Below, in pieces: positions 51,496 to 59,084 of a stretch of 60,483 bases of DNA; the first letter of the stretch is position 1, and every line of letters begins with the position of its first letter. Position numbers and translations under genes: made by a program. The notes beneath the pieces were generated by a model. That model was given only the letters and a program-made list of their open reading frames with translations. It had not been told where the DNA came from and ran no database searches. The stretch comes from Kribbella turkmenica (GTDB taxonomy: Bacteria; Actinomycetota; Actinomycetes; Propionibacteriales; Kribbellaceae), in the NCBI RefSeq assembly GCF_004348725.1, contig NZ_SMKR01000016.1, forward strand, positions 1-60,483, written 5' to 3'.

Positions 51496-52127
51496 AAGTC
51501 GTCCGAGTCGTCCAGGTCGATGTAGTAGGTGATGCGGGAGTCGTCCGGGTCGGCGCCGTAGGCCTCGACGAAACGGCGGGCCGCGGGTTCGCCGCCGTAC
51601 TGCGGGTTGAGCGTGCCGGAGAGGCTCTTGTACATGAGCGCGAGGTCGACGCAACGGTCGCCGGTGCCGAGGCGGCTGACGTCGAGGACGCCGGTGAAGC
51701 GAAGTGTCTCCGGGTCGACGAAGACGTTGGGGCAGCAGTAGTCGCCGTGCGTCACGGCCGCACCGTCACCGGGAAACGGCGATCCGAACGGACAGTCGGT
51801 CAGCTCGTCGAGCGCGCGCAGACCGTCCGCCATCGCAGCGAGTACGGCGGGCCGGTCGGCGGCCGGCCAGGGCTGGGAGGTGTCCCGTCCGGGCAGCTCG
51901 GTGGTCAGCAGCCAGTTGTTGCCTCGATCAACGATCTGCGGGCACGGGAACCCGGTCGAGCCCAGCCAGGCCAACCGGTCCGCCTCGTCGTCGACGCCCG
52001 GGCCCACCTTGTAGAACAGGCGCTCCGAGCGACGATCGAGCCGGACCACGGTCGCCGCGGACATTCCGAGGTGGATCGGCTCGGCGCTGTGCGCGCCGAA
52101 CCGGTCCACGAGAGCATTCAGATCCAC
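51492..52127 (-). CDS. Shortened APH(3')-like phosphotransferase
   Basis: 211 residues; typical APH(3') enzymes have ~264. Catalytic set: K40 (ERLFYKVG), H127-D129-N134 (VTHGDYCCPN), D149 (GVLDVSRLG); the C-terminus ITYYIDLDDSDDF is like that of aminoglycoside-3'-kinases. The K-to-D distance is 89 residues against about 146 in APH(3')-IIIa, so roughly 55 residues of the alpha-helical part are missing between the segment DCPFGSPF and AVTHGD. It may phosphorylate a different substrate. GTG 52127 follows the chitinase stop immediately. Confidence 0.8.
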   Translation of the reverse strand: MDLNALVDRFGAHSAEPIHLGMSAATVVRLDRRSERLFYKVGPGVDDEADRLAWLGSTGFPCPQIVDRGNNWLLTTELPGRDTSQPWPAADRPAVLAAMADGLRALDELTDCPFGSPFPGDGAAVTHGDYCCPNVFVDPETLRFTGVLDVSRLGTGDRCVDLALMYKSLSGTLNPQYGGEPAARRFVEAYGADPDDSRITYYIDLDDSDDF

Positions 52128-53399
52128 TCAGCGAAGGTTACGGTGCAACGCCGAGATCAGCTCGCCCTTTTCGGTGTCGCCGTCGAGCGACCAGATCATC
52201 GCCCCGCCGAGCCGGCGGTCCGAGATGTACCGCGCCTTGCGCTTCATCTCGACCGGGTCGTCCCAGGTCCAGAACGTCGTACCGTCGAACAGCCAGGCGA
52301 ATCCGGCCTCGTGGTCTCGGTGCACGGTGAAGCCCGCGAGTTTCGCCTTGAGCCGGCGGTAGTCCTCGGTGCCGGGTCCGTAGGTCCCCGGCGCCGGGCC
52401 GGTGGCGGGCTGGAACAAGCCGTTGTTCTGGTCGGTCACGCCGGTCCAGCCCTGGGAGTAGAACGGGACGCCCATCACCAGCTTGCTCCGCGGCGCACCG
52501 CGGGACAGGTAGGCGTCGATCGTCACCTGCGAGCTGAACTCGACCGGCGACGGATCGCCCGCCGGGCCGTCGAGCGCGGACTGCTGGTTGGTGACCAGCT
52601 CCCAGGTGCCGTGGTAGTCGTAGCCCTGCGTCGTCGCGAAGGTCAAGTCCCTGAAGACTTCCGGGACCTCGAACCCGTTGTCGATCTGGACCGGGTTGGC
52701 GGGCAGGAACGCGGTCAGGTCGTAGCGGTGCTTGAACGGCGAGGACAGCCTGTCCAGCTGGCGGCGGTACTCGCGGACCAGCGCGGTGAAGTTCTGCTTG
52801 TCCTCCGGCCGGACCACGTTCCCCGGGTTGCCTTCGCTGCCGGGCCACTCCCAGTCCAGGTCGATCCCGTCGAAGATGCCCTTCGCCGCGCCGGCCGGCA
52901 GTCCGGGGATGTTCCCCTTCAGCCACAGGTCCAGGCAGGACCGCACGTGGGCGGCCCGTGACGCCGGCGTGAGCGCCGCGTCGGAGAAGTACTTCGAACC
53001 GGTCCAGCCGCCGAGCGAGATGCTGATCCGCAGTCCGGGGAACTTCTTCTTGAGCTGCCTGAGCTGGTTCAGGTTGCCGTTCAGCACCTGCCCGGGCTGG
53101 TCGGCCGTGCCGTCGACGCTCTGCTCGGCGGTGAACGGCCGCTGGTAGTCGGCCCACGGATCGCTGCTGACGCAGCTCCCGTGCTCGTCGACGAACCCGA
53201 ACGCGTAGTTGATGTGGGTCAGCCGCGCGGCCGACCCGTTCTTCACCAGATCGCTGACCAGGAAGTTCCGGTCGTACCCACTCCAGTTGGTGTAGTACCC
53301 CACCACTCGCTTGCTGCTGTGCGCTTCGGCCGGTACGGCGGTGAGCCCCGCCATCACGGTCGCGGCGGCCACCAGCAACCCCACACTCCGACGCTTCAT
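52128..53399 (-). CDS. Secreted GH18 chitinase
   Basis: 423 residues. A Sec signal (MKRRSVGLLVAAATVMAGLTAVPAEA type, ~26 residues) is followed by the GH18 TIM barrel: VVGYYTNWSGYDRNF, SISLGGWTGSKYFSD and the catalytic DxxDxDxE as FDGIDLDWEWPG. A Trp near the end (AMIWSLDGD) lines the active site. No chitin-binding domain is visible. It hydrolyses beta-1,4-linked GlcNAc polymers outside the cell. Its stop abuts the GTG of the kinase-like gene (TGAGTG), so they may be coupled. Confidence 0.94.
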   Translation of the reverse strand: MKRRSVGLLVAAATVMAGLTAVPAEAHSSKRVVGYYTNWSGYDRNFLVSDLVKNGSAARLTHINYAFGFVDEHGSCVSSDPWADYQRPFTAEQSVDGTADQPGQVLNGNLNQLRQLKKKFPGLRISISLGGWTGSKYFSDAALTPASRAAHVRSCLDLWLKGNIPGLPAGAAKGIFDGIDLDWEWPGSEGNPGNVVRPEDKQNFTALVREYRRQLDRLSSPFKHRYDLTAFLPANPVQIDNGFEVPEVFRDLTFATTQGYDYHGTWELVTNQQSALDGPAGDPSPVEFSSQVTIDAYLSRGAPRSKLVMGVPFYSQGWTGVTDQNNGLFQPATGPAPGTYGPGTEDYRRLKAKLAGFTVHRDHEAGFAWLFDGTTFWTWDDPVEMKRKARYISDRRLGGAMIWSLDGDTEKGELISALHRNLR

Positions 53400-53542
53400 C
53401 CGTCTCCCCTCCGGGCGGTCCAGGGACTGCGGCCATGTCCGCCGGACACGACCTGGCTCGCAGTAATCCTGATCCCTCCGCCCTACTTCGGCAATGACTC
53501 TGCCGAAAGATCGTCAGGAAACTTTCCTACCGTCGGCGGCGG

Positions 53543-53548
53543 TAGGGT
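53543..53548 (+). promoter_or_regulatory. -10 box for a leaderless gene
   Basis: TAGGGT ends 6 bases before the ATG at 53555, with no ribosome-binding site. Confidence 0.45.
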
Positions 53549-53554
53549 CCCGGC

Positions 53555-54265
53555 ATGACGAGTGTGCGTGCGGACCTGGCGCCGTCGGGCGTGCTGCGGG
53601 CGTCCATCAACCTGGGCAACCCGGTGCTGGCGCAAGGCACGCCGGCGGCGCCGGCCGGCGTCACGGTGAACATCGCGCGGGAGATCGCCCGGCGGCTCGA
53701 GGTGCCGCTGGAACTCGTCTGCTTCGACGCCGCGCGCTCGTCGTTCGAGGCGCTGACGACCGGGCGGGCGGACATCTGCTTCCTCGCCATCGAGCCCGCT
53801 CGCGCCGACGCGGTCGCCTTCACCGCGCCGTACGTGATCATCGAGGGGGTGTACGCCGTCCGCCGGGAATCGGACCTGCGCGAGGTGGCAGACGTCGACC
53901 GGGCCGGTGTCCGGGTCGGGGTGAAGCGTGGATCGGCGTACGACCTGTATCTCACCCGGACGCTGCGGCACGCGACGATCGTGCGTGGTGACGAGGGGAC
54001 GGACGTCTTTCTCGCCGAGGGTCTGGAGGCAGCCGCCGGGATCCGGCAGCCGATCACCCAGTTCGTCGCCGGGCGTCCCGACGTCCGGCTGATCGACGAG
54101 CGCTTCATGGAGATCCGGCAGGCTGTCGGCACCACCAGGACCCGGCACCCCGACACCGTCGCCTACCTGCGGGCCCTGGTCGAGGACCTCAAGGCATCCG
54201 GCTTCGTTGCGGAGTCCCTCCTCCGCTCGCACCAGCCCGACGCCGCGGTTGCTCCGCTCGGCTAG
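53555..54265 (+). CDS. Signal-less family-3 substrate-binding-like protein
   Basis: 236 residues with the SBP_bac_3 fold of amino-acid binding proteins: VLRASINLGNPVLAQG, VTVNIAREIARRLEVPLELV, DICFLAIEPARADAVAFTAPY and VGVKRGSAYDLYLTRTL. Unlike these proteins, it has no signal peptide or lipobox: the mature domain begins within ~10 residues of the ATG. It may act in the cytoplasm as an enzyme or sensor, as for cyclohexadienyl-dehydratase-like members, or the true start may lie upstream. A leaderless promoter supports the ATG. Confidence 0.75.
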   Translation: MTSVRADLAPSGVLRASINLGNPVLAQGTPAAPAGVTVNIAREIARRLEVPLELVCFDAARSSFEALTTGRADICFLAIEPARADAVAFTAPYVIIEGVYAVRRESDLREVADVDRAGVRVGVKRGSAYDLYLTRTLRHATIVRGDEGTDVFLAEGLEAAAGIRQPITQFVAGRPDVRLIDERFMEIRQAVGTTRTRHPDTVAYLRALVEDLKASGFVAESLLRSHQPDAAVAPLG

Positions 54266-54306
54266 CCCGGCGGTAGCCGGACGGGCACCCGAAGGCTGCG
54301 ACGCCG

Positions 54307-54391
54307 GTGTCGCTGAAGGTGACCCTGGTTGATGCCCAAGGCAACATCGCCGACCAGACCGTGACCGGCGCCGATCCGCTCCGCCGAAACG
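54307..54391 (+). pseudogene. Possible remnant of a surface-protein gene
   Basis: A GTG frame reads MSLKVTLVDAQGNIADQTVTG, which looks like a beta-sandwich repeat end, then runs without such character into the mdh terminator. There is no ribosome-binding site. Too short to name. Confidence 0.25.
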
Positions 54392-54425
54392 ACGGAACCC
54401 CCGGGGGACTCCCCGGGGGTTCCGT
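54392..54425 (-). terminator. Strong terminator hairpin after mdh
   Basis: ACGGAACCCCCGGGG pairs perfectly with CCCCGGGGGTTCCGT (15 bp, 4-base loop), 13 bases beyond the mdh stop on the minus strand. It can also stop transcripts from the other side. Confidence 0.88.
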
Positions 54426-54437
54426 TCGTGCTGCCGG

Positions 54438-55442
54438 TCAGCCAAGCAGGTTGAGCGCCCTGACGGCGTCGCGCTCCTCGCCGAGCTCCGCGGTGCTGGC
54501 GTCGATGCGGGCGCGGGAGAACTCGTTGATCTCCAGCCCCTGCACGATCTCCCAGTTGCCGTCCTTGGTGGTCACCGGGAACGACGAGATCAGACCCTCC
54601 GGGACGCCGTACGAGCCGTCGGAGACGACCGCCATCGACAGCCAGTCACCGTCCGCCGAGCCGCGCAGCCAGTCACGGGTGTGGTCGATCGTGGCCGCCG
54701 CCGCGGACGCCGCCGACGACGCGCCGCGGGCCTCGATGATCGCCGCGCCGCGCTTCTGCACGGTCGGGATGAACTCGTTCTCCAGCCACGCGGTGCCCTC
54801 AGCGTCGCTGGCCACGAGTTCGGCGGCGTTCTTGCCGGCCACCTCGGCGTGGAAGATGTCCGGGTACTGGGTCGCGGAGTGGTTGCCCCAGATCGTCATC
54901 TTCTTCAGGTCGGTGACGTGCACGCCGGCCCTCTTCGCGAGCTGGGCCAGCGCGCGGTTGTGGTCCAGCCGGGTCAGCGCGGAGAACCGCTCGGCCGGGA
55001 TGTCCGGCGCGTTGCTCTTCGCGATCAGCGCGTTGGTGTTGGCCGGGTTGCCGGTGACGGTGATCCGGATGTCGTCCGCGGCGTGCTCGTTCAGTGCCTT
55101 GCCCTGGACGGTGAAGATCGCGCCGTTCGCCTCCAGCAGGTCGCCGCGCTCCATCCCCTTGGTCCGCGGCCGGGCGCCGACCAGCAGGGCCACGCTGGCG
55201 CCGTCGAAGATGACGTTCGGGTCGTCGCCGATCTCGACCCCGGCCAGCGTCGGGAAGGCGGAGTCGTCGAGCTCCATCACGACCCCCTCGAGCGCCTTCA
55301 GCGCCGGGGTGATCTCCAGCAGCCGCAGCTCGACCGGTGTGTCCGGCCCGAGCAGCGCACCGCTCGCGATCCGGAACAGCAGGCTGTAGCCGATCTGACC
55401 AGCGGCCCCGGTAACGGCCACCTTCACCGGTGTAGTGCTCAC
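54438..55442 (-). CDS. mdh: Malate dehydrogenase
   Basis: 334 residues, the actinobacterial/cytosolic-type NAD malate dehydrogenase. The nucleotide-binding motif is [21 protein letters not shown], the NAD-contacting region [13 protein letters not shown], and the catalytic Asp/His pair LDHNRA and [15 protein letters not shown] 55442 follows GGAG at 6 bases. It oxidises malate to oxaloacetate in the TCA cycle; sucCD is 14 kb away. The 200-base region to the divergent gene holds its promoter. Confidence 0.97.
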   Translation of the reverse strand: MSTTPVKVAVTGAAGQIGYSLLFRIASGALLGPDTPVELRLLEITPALKALEGVVMELDDSAFPTLAGVEIGDDPNVIFDGASVALLVGARPRTKGMERGDLLEANGAIFTVQGKALNEHAADDIRITVTGNPANTNALIAKSNAPDIPAERFSALTRLDHNRALAQLAKRAGVHVTDLKKMTIWGNHSATQYPDIFHAEVAGKNAAELVASDAEGTAWLENEFIPTVQKRGAAIIEARGASSAASAAAATIDHTRDWLRGSADGDWLSMAVVSDGSYGVPEGLISSFPVTTKDGNWEIVQGLEINEFSRARIDASTAELGEERDAVRALNLLG

Positions 55443-55642
55443 GACACACGCTCCGTTCTGTGCAATCTTGTGGTTCTGGACGCTAGCAAGTTGCGCCGGC
55501 GGGACCAACGCTGGGGGAGGGCCTACTTCCTCACAGCGAACGAAGTGGTCCCGGATCCGGACGGATCGTTCACCTGCGAGCCACCCGGTGGACGTCCCGG
55601 TGCCCAACAGTGACTGCAGTTCTCGACCTGTAAGGAGATCTC

Positions 55643-56815
55643 ATGAAGCGAACGGTGCTGCCCCGCCGGTTCGTCCCCGTCGCGGCCTCCGCCCTCGCGG
55701 TCACCGCCGCCGTTCTGGTGCCGCAGGCGGTGCCCACGTCGGCGCCGGACCCGACCGCCCAATCCAGCGCCCAGTCCAGTGCCCAGTCCAGTGCGCAGTC
55801 CGCCGCGAAGCACCGCGACGACTTCGTCATCGTGGGCCACCGCGGCGCGTCCGGCTACCGGCCGGAGCACACCCTGGCGTCGTACGAGCTGGCGGCCCGG
55901 ATGGGTGCCGACTACATCGAGCCCGACCTGGTGACCACGAAGGACCGGGTGCTGGTGGCCCGCCACGAGCCGGAGATCGGCGGTACGACGGACGTCGCGG
56001 CGCACCCGGAGTTCGCCGGCCGGAAGAAGACCAAGCTGCTCGACGGCGTCGCGGTGACCGGCTGGTTCGCCGAGGACTTCACGCTGGCCGAGCTGCGGAC
56101 GCTGCGGGCGAAGGAGCGCATCCCGGCGATCCGGCAGCACAACACCGTGTTCGACGGGCACTACAAGGTGCCGACGCTGCAGGAGGTCATCGACCTGAGC
56201 CGCCGGCTGTCCCGCGAGCTCGGCCGGCCGATCGGCATCTACCCGGAGACCAAGCACCCGACGTACTTCCAGCAGCAGGGTCTCGCGCTCGAGCCGGTGC
56301 TGGTGCGGACGCTGAACCGCAACGGCCTGAACCGTCCGGACGCGAAGGTGTTCGTGCAGTCGTTCGAGGTGTCGAACCTGAAGGCGCTGCACGAGCGGTT
56401 GCGGGTTCCGCTCGTCCAGCTCACCAGCTCGTCCGGAGCGCCGTACGACTTCGTCGTCGCCGGTGACCCGCGGACGTACGCCGACATCGTCAGCCCGGCC
56501 GGTCTGCGCGAGGTGGCGAGGTACGCCAAGGGGCTGGGGCCGGCGAAGGACCAGGTGATCCCGCTCGACGCCGCCGGCGACCTCGGCACGCCGACCGCGC
56601 TGGTCTCGAACGCGCACCGCGCCGGGCTCGTCGTCCACCCGTACACGTTCCGGGTGGAGAACAGCTTCCTGCCGGCCGAGTTCGACAGCTCGGCGGCCGC
56701 GGCCGACTCGGGCAACCTGTTCGGCGAGATCGCGGCGTTCCGGCGGGCCGGGATCGACGGCCTGTTCACCGACAACACCGACATCGCCGTGGCCGAGGAG
56801 GCCGAGTCGAAGTAG
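55643..56815 (+). CDS. Secreted glycerophosphodiester phosphodiesterase
   Basis: 390 residues; AAGGAG lies 6 bases before the ATG. Sec signal (MKRTVLPRRFVPVAASALAV...) followed by a tandem AQSS linker (~40-52). The GDPD TIM barrel starts VIVGHRGASGYRPEHTLASY with the catalytic His and Glu; YIEPDLVTTKD and ARHEPEIGGTTDVA carry the metal-binding residues and second His. It splits glycerophosphodiesters to glycerol 3-phosphate and an alcohol outside the cell. Divergent from mdh; 19 bases precede the next gene, perhaps one operon. Confidence 0.94.
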   Translation: MKRTVLPRRFVPVAASALAVTAAVLVPQAVPTSAPDPTAQSSAQSSAQSSAQSAAKHRDDFVIVGHRGASGYRPEHTLASYELAARMGADYIEPDLVTTKDRVLVARHEPEIGGTTDVAAHPEFAGRKKTKLLDGVAVTGWFAEDFTLAELRTLRAKERIPAIRQHNTVFDGHYKVPTLQEVIDLSRRLSRELGRPIGIYPETKHPTYFQQQGLALEPVLVRTLNRNGLNRPDAKVFVQSFEVSNLKALHERLRVPLVQLTSSSGAPYDFVVAGDPRTYADIVSPAGLREVARYAKGLGPAKDQVIPLDAAGDLGTPTALVSNAHRAGLVVHPYTFRVENSFLPAEFDSSAAAADSGNLFGEIAAFRRAGIDGLFTDNTDIAVAEEAESK

Positions 56816-56834
56816 GGCCTGAAAAGATGGGCGG

Positions 56835-57641
56835 GTGGAACGCAAGGTCGGCTCCGGGACCGCGACCGTCGAGGCGGAGGCCGACGGGACCTTCGTGCTC
56901 CGCGTCGACGGGTCGCTGCAGTCGCAGGTCGACCTTGCCGACCCCACCCACCTGTCGTTCGAGTACATGCGACGGATCGGCGACGTCGTCGACGCCGTCG
57001 CCCCCCGGCGTCAGCCGGTCGCCGTCGTGCACGTGGGCGGCGCCGGGCTGACTCTGCCGCGGTACGTCGCGGTCACCCGGCCGCGGTCTCGCCAGGTCGT
57101 CCTGGAGCCGGACGAGGACCTGACCGAGTTCGTCCGCGAGGCGCTGCCGCTGCCGAAACGGTCGGGGATCAAGGTCCGCGGCGTCAGCGGCCGGGCCGGG
57201 ATCACCGCGCTGTACGACGACTCGACGGACCTCCTCATCCTGGACGCGTTCGAGCGCGAGGCGGTCCCGTCGAACCTGGTCACCACCGAGTTCTTCGCCG
57301 AGTGCGCGCGGGTCCTTCGGCCGACCGGCGTGCTGGTCGCCAACCTCATCGACGGCTCGGCCGGCCTGCCGTTCGTCCGGCGTACGGCGGCAACGGTCCG
57401 GGCGGTGCTCGGTGACGGCGTGGTGCTCGCCGAGCGGAAGGTCCTGCGCGGCAAGGGGTTCGGGAACGTCATCCTGGTCGCATCCCGGCAGCCGGTCCCG
57501 GACCTGACCGCAGCCGGGCGGCGTGCTCAGCCGCCGTACGACGTGCAGCCGCTGGGTGACCTGGCCGGCAAGGCCGTTCCGCTGACCGACGCGGAGGGCT
57601 TCGTCACGCCGCCCGCCCCACCCGGCACCTTCCGGCGCTGA
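56835..57641 (+). CDS. Spermidine synthase-like SAM-binding protein
   Basis: 268 residues from GTG 56835. The Rossmann core resembles spermidine synthases: VAVVHVGGAGLTLPRYVAVT (motif I), VVLEPDEDLTEFV, DDSTDLLILDAFE and EFFAECARVLRPTGVLVANL. The catalytic Asp/Tyr pattern of true SpeE is not clear, so polyamine synthesis is not claimed. Its last 38 bases overlap the 3' end of the convergent XRE gene. Confidence 0.8.
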   Translation: MERKVGSGTATVEAEADGTFVLRVDGSLQSQVDLADPTHLSFEYMRRIGDVVDAVAPRRQPVAVVHVGGAGLTLPRYVAVTRPRSRQVVLEPDEDLTEFVREALPLPKRSGIKVRGVSGRAGITALYDDSTDLLILDAFEREAVPSNLVTTEFFAECARVLRPTGVLVANLIDGSAGLPFVRRTAATVRAVLGDGVVLAERKVLRGKGFGNVILVASRQPVPDLTAAGRRAQPPYDVQPLGDLAGKAVPLTDAEGFVTPPAPPGTFRR

Positions 57642-58116
57642 TCCGGTCGAAAGCCCGGCTGAACGCGGCGCGCTCCTGCGGAGTTGCCCCCAGCGCTCGG
57701 ATCAGACGGTCCAGCCTGTCCCGGCTCGCGCGGCGACTGCCGCTGAGCCACGCCTGGATGGTGGCCCTCGGGACGCCGCTGAGCTGCTGCAACGTGCGGA
57801 GGGACCGCGGCCGCGCGAGCGCCGACAATGCGGCACCGAGTTCCTCGAGGGTGTCGGCGGTCCGCAGCAGTTCGGCCACGTCCTCGCGGTTCACGCTCTC
57901 CCACCGGCGGCGCCACGCCGGCATCAGGTCGGCCGGGACGCCGCAGCCGGTGAGGAAGGCTGCCGTCACGTCCCAGCTCGGGAGGTGCTTGCCGCCGGTC
58001 GCGCGGACGAGGTGGGCGTGTGAGTAGTGTGCGTGGTCGGCCAGTTCGCGGTACGTCAGCCCGGCCCGGCGTCGTACCCGCTGCAGTGCCGCGGCGAACG
58101 CTTCCACATCCTCCAT
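57604..58116 (-). CDS. XRE-family DNA-binding regulator with two helix-turn-helix parts
   Basis: 170 residues from ATG 58116 (GAGGAGG, 7 bases upstream). The N-terminal HTH spans about 5-55 (FAAALQRVRRRAGLTYRELADHA, then SHAHLVRATGG) and a second XRE-like HTH follows ~105-150 (LRTLQQLSGVPRATIQAWLSGSR). No effector domain; small regulators of this form are common in actinomycetes. It starts 14 bases from a set of three 10-bp tandem repeats that are probably its binding site, and it is divergent from the MOSC gene. Confidence 0.82.
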   Translation of the reverse strand: MEDVEAFAAALQRVRRRAGLTYRELADHAHYSHAHLVRATGGKHLPSWDVTAAFLTGCGVPADLMPAWRRRWESVNREDVAELLRTADTLEELGAALSALARPRSLRTLQQLSGVPRATIQAWLSGSRRASRDRLDRLIRALGATPQERAAFSRAFDRISAGRCRVGRAA

Positions 58117-58130
58117 CGCCAGCCTCCTCG

Positions 58131-58160
58131 TGATCAAACATAATCCAACATGATCAAACA
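58131..58160. repeat. Three tandem 10-bp repeats in the XRE-MOSC divergent promoter
   Basis: TGATCAAACA, TAATCCAACA, TGATCAAACA lie head to tail; the outer two are identical and the middle one matches at 8 of 10 positions. The 10-bp period equals one DNA turn, so a protein would contact one face. The AT-rich patch stands out in very GC-rich DNA. Confidence 0.65.
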
Positions 58161-58181
58161 AGGCAAGTGTCAGGGTCGCGT

Positions 58182-58187
58182 TAGACT
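58182..58187 (+). promoter_or_regulatory. -10 box for the leaderless MOSC gene
   Basis: TAGACT ends 6 bases before the ATG at 58194. The -35 region overlaps the end of the third tandem repeat, so the repeats' binding protein could affect this promoter. Confidence 0.5.
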
Positions 58188-58193
58188 CGGGCA

Positions 58194-59051
58194 ATGTCTG
58201 CCGCGAGGGTTGCCGCTGTGACCTACTACCCGGTCAAGGGTCTGGCCGGAGTGTCCGTGGACCGGGCCGAGGTGGGGGCGAACGGGCTGCGTCACGACCG
58301 GAACTTCATGCTGGTCGAGCCGGACGGGTCGTTCCTGAGTCAGCGCAGCCTGCCGGCGATGGCCGCGCTGCACGCCGAGGTGCTCGACGACGTCCTCCGG
58401 CTGTCCGCCGAGGGGGCGCCGGACCTAAAGATCCCGATCCGGTACGACGGCAAGCGGCGCGACGTCAGCCTGTTCGGCAAGTGGTTCGGCCAGGGCGTGG
58501 TGCAGGACGCGGCCGCGGACGAGTGGTTCACCGAGCGGCTCGGCAAGCCCGCGGCGCTCGTCCGGGTGACGCCGGAGCACGAGCGGCCGGGCTGGGGTGT
58601 ACACGGCGGGCAGACCGGCTTCGCCGACGCGCACGCGTTGCTGATCACCTCCTTGTCCTCGCTGGACGGACTGAACGAGCGGATCGTCGAGCGCGGCGGC
58701 GACGCGATCCCGATGAACCGCTTCCGCCCGAACATCGTCGTCGCCGGCTGGCCCGAGCCGCACACCGAGGACAAGGTGCTGCGGATGTCGGCCGGTGTGG
58801 TCGAGATCGGGTACGCCGCCCGCTCGATCCGGTGCGCGGTCCCGACCGTCGACCAGGCGACCGGTGAGAAGCGCGGACCCGAGCCGACCCGGACGCTGGC
58901 GACGTACCGCCGGCAGCCGGACTACGGCGGTGGTGTCAGCTTCGGCATGAAGGCCGCGGTCCTGGCCGGCGGCACCCTTCACGTAGGCGATGAGATCTTG
59001 GTACACGACTGGATCCCGGACGGCCCGGACCCGGCGCCGAGTACTCGGTAG
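58194..59051 (+). CDS. MOSC-domain protein (molybdenum-cofactor sulfurase C-terminal type)
   Basis: 285 residues. The N-terminal MOSC beta-barrel carries TYYPVKGLAGVSVDRAEV (~10-27); the C-terminal MOSC domain has MNRFRPNIVVAGWP and the conserved Cys in SIRCAVPTVDQATG. MOSC proteins bind the molybdenum cofactor in amidoxime reductases or act in sulfur transfer. No redox partner domain (2Fe-2S) is fused, so a reductase partner would be needed. A hairpin follows directly and overlaps the next ribosome-binding site. Confidence 0.9.
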   Translation: MSAARVAAVTYYPVKGLAGVSVDRAEVGANGLRHDRNFMLVEPDGSFLSQRSLPAMAALHAEVLDDVLRLSAEGAPDLKIPIRYDGKRRDVSLFGKWFGQGVVQDAAADEWFTERLGKPAALVRVTPEHERPGWGVHGGQTGFADAHALLITSLSSLDGLNERIVERGGDAIPMNRFRPNIVVAGWPEPHTEDKVLRMSAGVVEIGYAARSIRCAVPTVDQATGEKRGPEPTRTLATYRRQPDYGGGVSFGMKAAVLAGGTLHVGDEILVHDWIPDGPDPAPSTR

Positions 59052-59054
59052 CCT

Positions 59055-59082
59055 GCAGACTCCACCAGTTCGGGGAGTCTGC
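59055..59082 (+). promoter_or_regulatory. Hairpin covering the M1 peptidase ribosome-binding site
   Basis: GCAGACTCC (59055-59063) pairs perfectly with GGAGTCTGC (59074-59082). GGGGAG (59072-59077), the likely ribosome-binding site of the ATG at 59085, is largely within the stem. Confidence 0.5.
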
Positions 59083-59084
59083 GC

